Part shown: positions 57,701-64,000 of the stretch, piece after piece
Numbering within the stretch: position 1 is the stretch's first letter
How the letters are laid out: every line of letters begins with the position of its first letter
Source of the DNA: Deferribacteres bacterium
GTDB lineage: Bacteria > Zhuqueibacterota > Zhuqueibacteria > Zhuqueibacterales > Geothermadaptataceae
Reading direction: 5' to 3'
DNA: 64,000 bases
NCBI GenBank assembly: GCA_020633675.1
Contig: JACKDE010000001.1
Coordinates: 806,001 to 870,000, forward strand
The notes under the pieces: generated by a model
Databases searched by the model: none
Told to the model about the DNA's origin: nothing
The model's input: the letters and a program-made list of their open reading frames with translations, nothing else
Program-made: the position numbers and the translations under genes

Positions 57701-57727
57701 CGAAAAAAGATGTTGTTGTTGAAATAG
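54725..57727 (+). CDS. Multidomain secreted pectate lyase (PL9) with ThuA-like domain and C-terminal sorting domain
   Basis: About 1000 residues. A signal peptide (1-22) is followed by a beta-sandwich resembling a CBM (60-215), a Rossmann-like ThuA/glutamine-amidotransferase-like domain (218-452, GTIAFVSLPGKRDENGVHP), then a PL9 beta-helix from about 468 (IFVAPDGSDTNPGT). The PL9 landmarks are NSDDGFDI and the catalytic Lys near 713 in GDGNGFKAGGF. The tail (902-1000) is an FlgD-like Ig domain, NYPNPFNPQTAIHYRL ending ASGIYFYQL, which directs surface export in T9SS-type systems. ATG 54725 has GGAAGG upstream. PL9 enzymes cut pectate or RG by beta-elimination. Confidence 0.88.
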   Translation: MQKRMIATLIICMFCGSDLVADGRASIVSSTFSPPELEHSFAVQDSHVVADFKQSSRKNGLVVMAAEDYSSYRPGSGAKDGETFTFEDSTAGFIGDGYMRANMAAGDGSTDNAENINIKLSYNIEFVKTGTHYIWAHVFFPSPTGDSFFFGTDGKVVDQVAGSPRGVWNWHKGNASFEIDSAGVHTVDIFGREPNSIIDHIILTTDPAFDPTTDDYTSLGTIAFVSLPGKRDENGVHPDQPFIDDLLAEGYEVNSVYSSSLETASQGLLDTLNAADLVIIGRSGASADFGDPHKTAWNAIKAPVMLLHLYAARNNRLNWLPTATTSAYDTGGETISAKIEAPDDSVFADVTLAADSTMDWVTTPYDYVETTDGGNGTVVARQASTSNVLFVRWQPWVEFYEGAGDMPVGYRTFIGNGNDHANATNGAPFNYYNFTAAAKQVYLNEVARMVGLPVVDPPDSSDQGDLTQIFVAPDGSDTNPGTMQLPLASLQKAQELASPGDTVYVRGGLYQIAESQISEVVSGLFASVTYLNKSGSDSARMNYWAYPGETPVFDFSDVKPQDRRVVGIYVAGQYIHLKGFEMTGIQTTITGHTESYCIYSRGSNNIFEEISMHDNVGTGLRHYGGGGNLFLNCDAYRNHDNVSEDRLGSNNDGFGCHPDPGGTGNVFRGCRAWFNSDDGFDIIRADEAVVFEDCWAFYNGFSTSFQSLGDGNGFKAGGFAHDTADRIPAIIPRHAISFCIAVKNKANGFYSNHHLGGNDWFNNSGYDNSVNFNMVNRESPQIDNIWVNGYDHVLKNNLSYQTRFGIKHTDYIDPSKNTLENNSWAMAISLSNDDFVSLDMALLEAPRQEDGSLPEIDFMRPAPGSAIIDAGVDIGFDYLGSAPELGAIEVDNTTHVDGVDGELPEQIRLFQNYPNPFNPQTAIHYRLARPGYVTVSVYNFQGQRVRTLVQQNQNPGDFTVTWHGKNDFGEPVASGIYFYQLSSSGREETLTLRKKMLLLK

Positions 57728-57847
57728 CGATCCAGGTTGGTCTGCAAAACATTCGTGGCCACATTAATGGTTGGCATCTTGCGTGGCCTAATAAACGAAA
57801 AAAATAACAGGTACGGTTCATCTTATCAGCGCAAACGGAGAAAGTAT

Positions 57848-59209
57848 ATGAAAAAAGGCATCATTTCAGTATTGGGTGGTTTGCTCATTTTGGGGGTGTC
57901 GTGTTTTTCAGCTCAGGCGCAAATTGGCACGCGTTTTCCTTCTGAACGAAAAGTCATTACCGACCCGATAACCGGCGCGGAGCTGATATTTTTAACCAGC
58001 ACACCTGCCGGGGATTCTAAATTTTACCAGACACACAATCAATGGACTTCCGATGGCGAATGGCTGGTTTTCCGGTCCGCCCGTGTCAAGGGTGAAGCCA
58101 TGGCGGTGCATGAAAAAACGGGCGATATTGTACAGGTCACAGAAGGCGGCTATAACGGCACACTTTGCATTGCCCGCAAATCGATGCAACTGTTCTACAT
58201 GCGAAGAACACAAGATGAGCGTGGTAACAGAGAGCGTGAAGTCGTGCGGGTTGACCTGGCAAAACTGTTTGCCGACAGCGAAAACGGTACCCTCAAATCT
58301 GCTGAAGCATATCAAAAAGTTTGTGGTACCATTCCGGCTGAGATCGGCGCCAGTGGTGACATGGCGCTGGATGCGGACGAAGAGTGGGTCTGGTTCCGGA
58401 CTGGCAAAGAAGAAGCTGCGAAACATCTGCCGGAAGGAACTAAAATCGATGATAATTTTGGGCCGCGCAACATGGGGGCTGGCCCGGGTGGCATTGCAGG
58501 TATGAATGTCAAAACTGGCGACTTGAAGCATGTGGTGTCGGTACCGTTTCAAGTCGGGCATATCCAATCGAATTCCTGGGTACCGGGACAAATCGTTTTT
58601 TGTTGGGAAACCGGCGGTAAATCCCCGCAGCGGACCTGGATTGTCCATTCCGATGGCACCGGACTGCGGCCGCTTTATCCTGAATCAGAGTACGAATGGG
58701 TCACCCACGAAGTCGTGATTACACCCAATGAAGTGGCTTTTGCTATCATGGGGCACCGCGCCATTCCCGGCGTGGTTGATGAAGATCGTCCCGAAGCCAC
58801 AGGTGTACGCGGCGCCAATCCGGGGCAGGAAGTGGAATGGGGACCATCCGGCACGCGCGAGAAGCCAACCGGCCTCGGCATCGTTAACATTGAGACGCGG
58901 GAAATGCTCATTGTCGGGCAAACGAAAGCAGGCAGCGGCCTGTGGCACGTCAACGGCTCGCACGACGGACGCTTTGCCGTTGGTGATGACTTCAGCAGAA
59001 GCATCTACCTGATCGACCGGCATACCGGGGAAATGCTGTTGCTGTCCACGGGCCATAAGGACACCGCAGCCGATCATCCGCACCCGTCCTTTAGCCCGGA
59101 TGGCACCAGAATCCAGATTCAGTCGGCCATGCTTTCGGAAGACGGCCGCTCAATGAATATCTGCGTCATTCCGGTTCCGAAGGATTGGCTGGCGCGGGAA
59201 TACAAATGA
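57848..59209 (+). CDS. Oligogalacturonate lyase-like (PL22), exported
   Basis: About 453 residues with a signal peptide ending CFSAQAQ, then a seven-bladed propeller typical of PL22: FPSERKVITDPITGAELIFLT, YQTHNQWTSDG, EYEWVTHEVV, HPHPSFSPDGTRI. The His-rich motifs should bind the Mn ion. It splits unsaturated and saturated digalacturonate to keto-sugars. The classic Erwinia enzyme has no leader; this one does, so it probably works in the periplasm. CGGAGAAAG before ATG 57848 decides the start. Confidence 0.88.
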   Translation: MKKGIISVLGGLLILGVSCFSAQAQIGTRFPSERKVITDPITGAELIFLTSTPAGDSKFYQTHNQWTSDGEWLVFRSARVKGEAMAVHEKTGDIVQVTEGGYNGTLCIARKSMQLFYMRRTQDERGNREREVVRVDLAKLFADSENGTLKSAEAYQKVCGTIPAEIGASGDMALDADEEWVWFRTGKEEAAKHLPEGTKIDDNFGPRNMGAGPGGIAGMNVKTGDLKHVVSVPFQVGHIQSNSWVPGQIVFCWETGGKSPQRTWIVHSDGTGLRPLYPESEYEWVTHEVVITPNEVAFAIMGHRAIPGVVDEDRPEATGVRGANPGQEVEWGPSGTREKPTGLGIVNIETREMLIVGQTKAGSGLWHVNGSHDGRFAVGDDFSRSIYLIDRHTGEMLLLSTGHKDTAADHPHPSFSPDGTRIQIQSAMLSEDGRSMNICVIPVPKDWLAREYK

Positions 59210-59268
59210 TTTTTGAAATAGCATTTTGCAATCATTTTCGCAAACAATGAAAAGCGATTTATATCGAA

Positions 59269-60567
59269 ATGATAACTCAAAAAGAAATACATATCGAAGC
59301 GCCTTTTGCCATGCCGGCCATCAAAGTGCCGGACTTTGTTCAATGCGGTGAAAAGCTCATAACAGATTTCGGGGCGGAGTCAGGCAATCAGGCCAAGACA
59401 ACCCGGGCCATTGCGAGCGCCATCGCTGATGCCAACGCCAACGGCGGAGGAACGATCATTTTCCCGAAAGGCGAATGGCCAACGGCAAAAGTCCATTTGA
59501 AAAGCAATGTGCATCTGCACCTTCGTGAGAGCGCGACGCTGGTTTTTTCCGAAAATCCCGATGACTACTTGCCGCCAGTCCACACGAGTTGGGAGGGGCT
59601 GGAGTGCTACAATTATTCGCCGCTCATCTATGCCTTTGAGTGTGAGAATATCGCGATTACGGGCGAAGGAGAATTGCGAGCCAAAATGGACGTTTGGGAA
59701 CAATGGTTCCCTCGCCCCGAGCCGCATATGCAAAGCCTGAAAGATTTGTACTTTCTGGCTGCGCGAAACACGCCGGTGGAAGAGCGGCAAATGGTCAAAG
59801 AAGGCGCAAATCTGCGCCCGCATTTCCTGCAATTTAACCGCTGCAGGAACATTCTGCTCGAAGGCATTTCAATCCAAAATAGCCCATTTTGGACGATCCA
59901 TGTCTATCTTTCAAAGGATGTGGCCATTAAAAACGTGAAAGTCCGGGCGCTTGGTCACAACAACGACGGTGTCGATCCGGAAATGAGCGAGAATGTGCTC
60001 ATCGAAGATTGTGTTTTTGATCAGGGTGATGACGCGATTGCCATCAAATCAGGCAGGAACCAGGATGCCTGGCGCTTGAATGCGCCCTGCAAAAATATCA
60101 TCATGCGAAATTGTACCGTCAAAAATGGCCATCAGTTGGTGGCCATCGGCACCGAGCTTTCCGGCGGCATCGAAAATGTTTTTATCGACAACTGCACAGT
60201 GGTGGATGGAGCGAAACTGGACCATCTCCTGTTTATCAAAACCAACGAGCGCCGGGGAGGTTTTGTCCACAATGTCCACCTGCGCAATATAGCTGCGGGC
60301 AACATCAACCAGGGCATCCTCGGTATTGAAACCGATGTGTTGTACCAGTGGCGCCATTTGGTGCCGACCATTGAACGCAGACTGACGCCCATTGCTAACG
60401 TCTTTCTGACCAATATCAAGGCTGCAAGTGTGCGGTTTGTCTCAAAAATCTTGGGACAGGCAGAACTGCCGGTCGAAAATGTGCACCTTCAAAATGTCAC
60501 TGCCGACAGCGTGCATGAAAAAGAGCATATCCATGAGAACCTTAACATGTTCCACCAAGTAAAGTGA
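59269..60567 (+). CDS. Leaderless GH28 enzyme, copy 3
   Basis: A 432-residue beta-helix protein without a signal peptide. Typical features are ITDFGAESGNQAKTT, HNNDGVDPEMS (Asp), DQGDDAIAIKSGR (Asp pair) and KNGHQLVAIGTELSGG. It resembles exo-polygalacturonases and rhamnogalacturonan hydrolases. It lies 59 bases after PL22. Along with the gene at 52866 it suggests a second, internal hydrolysis step. Confidence 0.87.
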   Translation: MITQKEIHIEAPFAMPAIKVPDFVQCGEKLITDFGAESGNQAKTTRAIASAIADANANGGGTIIFPKGEWPTAKVHLKSNVHLHLRESATLVFSENPDDYLPPVHTSWEGLECYNYSPLIYAFECENIAITGEGELRAKMDVWEQWFPRPEPHMQSLKDLYFLAARNTPVEERQMVKEGANLRPHFLQFNRCRNILLEGISIQNSPFWTIHVYLSKDVAIKNVKVRALGHNNDGVDPEMSENVLIEDCVFDQGDDAIAIKSGRNQDAWRLNAPCKNIIMRNCTVKNGHQLVAIGTELSGGIENVFIDNCTVVDGAKLDHLLFIKTNERRGGFVHNVHLRNIAAGNINQGILGIETDVLYQWRHLVPTIERRLTPIANVFLTNIKAASVRFVSKILGQAELPVENVHLQNVTADSVHEKEHIHENLNMFHQVK

Positions 60568-60647
60568 CAGACTTGGAAAGCTGAGATGAAATTGATCAGA
60601 TGCGGGGCGGGGATCGACAAACAGCCTTTAAAGTTGGAGCTGAAAAA

Positions 60648-62426
60648 ATGAGCAAAATTAGCCGAAAAGAATTTCTGAAAACCAGCGGTTTGGTACTGGC
60701 AGCGCCTTTTGTGCCGGTAAATGTCTTCTCCAGGAGCGGGCAGCAACAAGCCAGCACGGATGACGCATTACTCGCACGAATGGTAGAAGCCAACGACAAG
60801 TCCATCGCGAGTCTTCTGGAAATGATCAATCAACCTCAGCAGAGGCAGTATTATCGGAATTTGAGCGGAGGCTTCGCTAATTTGACTGCCGGGTATTGCA
60901 ACTCAAAATCTTCGTATTACAAATCAAAAGAAATTGTACCTGCACTCGAAACCATGATTCGGAAACTGCTGGAATTGCAATATCCCAATGGCACGCTGGA
61001 TTCTGGCGGCAATAGGCTATCGCCGCCAGATACGGCATTCTTGCTGGAAGCACTCTGTCCTGCAGCAAAAATTTTGAATCAACATGAGTTTGCTGAGCTT
61101 TCAAATGCAAAGCGGGAGCTCGAGAAATTTTTGCGCAATGCAGGGGAAGGCCTGAGGACCGGCGGCGTTCATACGCCAAACCACCGTTGGGTTGTCTGCT
61201 CTGTGTTGGCGCAATTGTATGCCATCTTTAAGGATAAAGCATACCTCGATAGAATCGAGCAATGGTTGGCTGAGGGGATTTATATCAACGAAGATGGCCA
61301 ATTTCCGGAAAGAAGCAGGAACTATGCTCGGGTGGAAGATCTTGCTTTTATCCACCTTGCGGAGATTCTTGATCGACCAGCTCTGTTTGACTATGTGCGA
61401 AAAAGTCTTTCCTCCACATTTTATTATGTGGAACCGGATGGTGAGCTTGTTTGCCTTGATTCCAGACGGCAGGACCAATACAGACCGGTATCGATAGCGT
61501 TGTTTTATATCCATTATCGATACATGGCAATCCATGATAACAACGGCTTTTTTGCAGCGATAACCCGCAAAATTGAGTCACTAGACAACTTTGACCGCTA
61601 CGTGCTGTCAAGGGCTCTGGCGCTGTTTATGGAAAGCCCGGTTCTCAGCAAAAAATTACCCGAGAGCAACGAGTTGCCGGACCAATATACCAAATATATC
61701 GTGCAATCAGATTTGGTGAGGCTGAAGCGGGGCAAGGTCACTGCTTCCATCTTCGGCGGAACCGATAAGCCGCTGATTGTTGCGTCCGGCCGCTCGACCA
61801 ATCCCAGTTTTTTTACGTTCAGAAAAGGCGCTGCTGTGCTGGAGTACGCACGCTTGTCCAGCAACTTCTTCAATATGGGTTATTTTAGAAGCGATGGCCT
61901 GCGCAAAGATGGCAATACCTATACACTTTCAGAAACGAAGGAAGCCTATTACTACCACCCGCTTCCTGCAAACAAGCAAAATGAAGCTGGCGATTACAAG
62001 CTTTCGGAATCTGTCGACGGACGTTTTTGGAGCAAAATGGATTTTGGCTCGCGGCCAAAGGATACGCTGGACCTCGTTACTCTTATTAAAATAGTAGAAG
62101 ACAATGGCGTTTTCCAAATGGATTTCGATATAACCGGCGCAGAAAATGTTGAGGTGACGCTGGAATTATGTTTTCGAGAAGGAGGGGTGCTGCAAGGTGT
62201 GACCCAGGGCCGCAACGACGATGAGTACTTTCTGGAAAGCGGACAAGCAAAATATATTTCCGGCAGCGATTCGATCGAAATTGGTCCCGGAAAATTTGCG
62301 CATGATAATGTAAGCCGAATGGATGGTGAGGTCTACTCGACTCATTTTGGTTCGATCAAAGGCAAGGGAATGCACCTTTATATTACTGGCCTGGTTCCCT
62401 TTGTCCACTCCATAACTATAAAGTGA
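60648..62426 (+). CDS. Exported protein with lyase-like alpha/alpha-toroid and beta-sandwich, family unassigned
   Basis: About 592 residues. It starts MSKISRKEFLKTSGLVLAAP, a Tat-like leader with RK in place of the twin Arg. Residues ~45-340 are helical repeats, with GGVHTPNHRWVV holding an Asn-His pair as in heparinase/chondroitinase-type lyases. A Tyr/Arg-rich segment follows (RSRNYARVEDL, then RRQDQYRPVS). The last ~220 residues look like a beta-sandwich. This layout is seen in alginate, heparin and chondroitin lyases, but I cannot place it in a family. GGAG eight bases before ATG 60648 decides the start. It sits between GH28 and the TonB receptor. Confidence 0.6.
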   Translation: MSKISRKEFLKTSGLVLAAPFVPVNVFSRSGQQQASTDDALLARMVEANDKSIASLLEMINQPQQRQYYRNLSGGFANLTAGYCNSKSSYYKSKEIVPALETMIRKLLELQYPNGTLDSGGNRLSPPDTAFLLEALCPAAKILNQHEFAELSNAKRELEKFLRNAGEGLRTGGVHTPNHRWVVCSVLAQLYAIFKDKAYLDRIEQWLAEGIYINEDGQFPERSRNYARVEDLAFIHLAEILDRPALFDYVRKSLSSTFYYVEPDGELVCLDSRRQDQYRPVSIALFYIHYRYMAIHDNNGFFAAITRKIESLDNFDRYVLSRALALFMESPVLSKKLPESNELPDQYTKYIVQSDLVRLKRGKVTASIFGGTDKPLIVASGRSTNPSFFTFRKGAAVLEYARLSSNFFNMGYFRSDGLRKDGNTYTLSETKEAYYYHPLPANKQNEAGDYKLSESVDGRFWSKMDFGSRPKDTLDLVTLIKIVEDNGVFQMDFDITGAENVEVTLELCFREGGVLQGVTQGRNDDEYFLESGQAKYISGSDSIEIGPGKFAHDNVSRMDGEVYSTHFGSIKGKGMHLYITGLVPFVHSITIK

Positions 62427-63329
62427 TGACCATTTGCCTCTGCTGTCATTACAGGAAAAAGCAACGTTTGAAAGAAATGGGCTTTGCATGGCACGATTTC
62501 GAGAGCCTGTTTTGCTTGTGGAATTGATTTATCTAAGTTGAATAGGTTTAATACGTTACTACTTTTTCTCTGAAGGAGAAAGTGACATACTGCGCTGTTG
62601 AAATGCCTTTATGGAATTGCATCCAAAAGTGCGATTTTTTTTAGCAAAACGTGCAAAGAAATTCAGGTGAGAAAAAATTAAATAATTCGTCATATTTTTT
62701 TAAGTATGTTAATCTGCAATTCATATATTTAAAGTCGTTAGCTTAAACGACATAAATGTGCCCTTCTTTTAAAGCTGCTGCCTAATCGTTCATGAATTGT
62801 CACAAAGGCATGATTTTGATAAATTCTGGGGACATTTTGCTGCACTGCAAAACGTGCAAGAGACGTTGATCGCATAAATCGTCGCATCAAAATGATGTTC
62901 AACTGGTAACATAAATTTGCATTTGTGACTTAAGGCTTATTGCTCCCTTGAAACTCGGATTTTAAATAGAAACAGCTCCCAGGCAAACCAACTTGCCGAT
63001 GCAGTTACTCGCGAATTGCGAAATGGTTCATTAGAAAAAATGATAATGACTGAGCTGAATTTTAGCCTTGATCGATCGAATCCGGGTACCATTTTTCTTC
63101 ATGATTTTTAAATACAGATTGGTTGACTGTCTGACCAGGAAAAGTTATCCCTGGCAGGCATAATCCATCATCTTTTTGATCGGCTCGAATGCCGGGTAAC
63201 ACATTTCCTGCTTGCTGCTGGTCATGCGAGACGAATTCGGCAAGGATGAGCCTGGATAAAAGCGCCGTCTTTTTATGCAGAGCGAAAGGTCTTAAAAAGG
63301 TTATGAATAATTGCGAGGAGGTAGTGAAA
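62427..63329. other. Long intergenic region before the TonB receptor
   Basis: About 900 bases, AT-rich in its first half, without a supported gene. It holds a small dyad at 62734-62751 and presumably a long 5' leader and the receptor's promoter. I see no clear riboswitch or -35/-10 pair. Confidence 0.5.
62734..62751. promoter_or_regulatory. Small inverted repeat, possible regulator site
   Basis: GTCGTT-AGCTTA-AACGAC is a perfect 6-bp dyad in the AT-rich part of the leader of the TonB receptor. It could be a binding site for the HTCS or another factor, but may be chance. Confidence 0.25.
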
Positions 63330-64000
63330 ATGGACCGCACAAGAATAGTTCTCGTTCTCATGTTGCTCTTGTTTCCACTTGGCCATATTTATGCCCAGGG
63401 CAGTGGAAGAATATCGGGTGTTGTTAGAGACAAAGCGACTGGCGATCCGCTGCCTGGTGCGAATGTCTTTCTGGAAGGGACGAGTATAGGTACCGCCACC
63501 GATGCGGAGGGAACATACAAAATTCAGAGAGTTCCTGCGGGCTCCTTTGTTATCATTGTAAAATACATTGGCTATAAAGATGCCAAGCAGAATGTGTTGG
63601 TGTCCGGTGGCAATATCGATCTTGATATCCAATTGGAATATGAAACGCTCGAAGGTGAGAGTGTAGAAATTACGGCTCAGGCCGAAGGCCAGATTGCCGC
63701 GGTGAACTTGCAGATTTCATCTGAGACGATTAAGAATGTCGTCGCTGCGGATCGCATTCAGGACATTCCGGATGTCAATGCCGCCGAGTCGGTTGCCCGC
63801 CTTCCCGGAATCTCTTTGGTCAGGAGCGGTGGTGAAGGACAAAAGGTCACGATCCGCGGTATGTCGCCGAAATTTAATGTCATGCAAGTCAACGGCGTTC
63901 GCATGCGGTCAACCGACCGGGATGACCGAAGCGTGGATCTCAATATGATTACACCAAACGTGTTGTCCGGAATTGAAGTCACCAAAGCCCTGACAGCGGA
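63330..64000 (+). CDS. SusC-like TonB-dependent receptor, N-terminal part (runs off the window)
   Basis: ATG 63330 has GAGGAGG ten bases upstream and begins MDRTRIVLVLMLLLFPLG, a signal peptide ending IYAQG. Residues ~27-105 are a carboxypeptidase-D regulatory-like domain (GVVRDKATGDPLPGANVFLE), then the plug (IPDVNAAESVARLPGISLVR, GQKVTIRGMSP, VLSGIEVTKALTA). The rest is beyond the window. It should carry oligosaccharides across the outer membrane. A partner SusD-like gene would be expected just downstream. Confidence 0.93.
   Translation, partial: MDRTRIVLVLMLLLFPLGHIYAQGSGRISGVVRDKATGDPLPGANVFLEGTSIGTATDAEGTYKIQRVPAGSFVIIVKYIGYKDAKQNVLVSGGNIDLDIQLEYETLEGESVEITAQAEGQIAAVNLQISSETIKNVVAADRIQDIPDVNAAESVARLPGISLVRSGGEGQKVTIRGMSPKFNVMQVNGVRMRSTDRDDRSVDLNMITPNVLSGIEVTKALTA

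Noticed and set aside
57757..57788. GGCCAC/GTGGCC dyad after PL9 as a terminator
   Set aside because: The stem is only six base pairs and is not followed by a T run.

Overview
The window is most likely from a Gram-negative member of the FCB superphylum (Calditrichota/KSB1, Ignavibacteria or Balneolota-like rather than a gut Bacteroides). The evidence is a SusC/TonB-type receptor with an N-terminal carboxypeptidase-like domain, a one-piece hybrid two-component regulator, many lipoprotein signal peptides, and a C-terminal FlgD-like sorting domain beginning NYPNPFNPQTAIHY. TGA is used as a stop throughout. No ribosomal RNA or housekeeping marker is present, so the placement is an inference.

Almost the whole window is one very large plant-cell-wall locus for pectin, above all rhamnogalacturonan-I (RG-I) and its arabinan/galactan side chains. 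Left edge (1-670): remnant of a tyrosine recombinase with an in-frame stop, a tRNA-Arg(CCT), and a terminator. Block 1 (666-4902): rhamnulose-1-phosphate aldolase/lactaldehyde dehydrogenase on the minus strand, divergent from an NCS1-family permease and a 58-residue membrane protein. Block 2 (5065-14472, plus): PL26-type exo-RG lyase with a DUF6250-like tail, CE8 pectin methylesterase, GH106 rhamnosidase, CE15 esterase. Block 3 (14579-29103, minus): GH51 arabinofuranosidase, tandem CE12 acetylesterase, alpha/beta esterase, GH43-like lipoprotein and the HTCS regulator, followed by MscS channel, cystathionine beta-synthase-like enzyme, ATP-grasp protein and another GH43-like protein. Block 4 (29331-41950, plus): GH2 with an inserted LamG domain, GH31, rhamnose mutarotase, second GH106, second GH51 with PA14, Gfo/Idh/MocA oxidoreductase. 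Block 5 (42037-54257, minus): cytosolic GH28 coupled to a large SSS symporter, inositol oxygenase, GH92, secreted GH28, GH27 and a sulfatase. Block 6 (54725-64000, plus): multidomain PL9, PL22 oligogalacturonate lyase, another leaderless GH28, an unassigned lyase-like exported protein, and the start of the TonB receptor running off the edge.

Inferred working model: surface and periplasmic enzymes de-esterify and cut homogalacturonan and RG-I (CE8, CE12, CE15, PL9, PL26, PL22), trim arabinose, galactose and rhamnose (GH51, GH43, GH2, GH27, GH106), oligomers enter through the TonB receptor and the SSS/NCS1 carriers, leaderless GH28 enzymes finish hydrolysis inside, and RhaM plus the aldolase/dehydrogenase handle rhamnose. 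Rhamnose isomerase, rhamnulokinase and the KDG pathway are not in the window.

Between the genes lie about a dozen imperfect palindromic repeats of four or five sequence types. The commonest is built from CGCAAAG-like units and occurs eight times, mostly inside same-strand gene runs. These repeats, the unassigned lyase-like protein, a sulfatase with an altered formylglycine motif, and the permease/small-protein pair are the parts most worth a second look.
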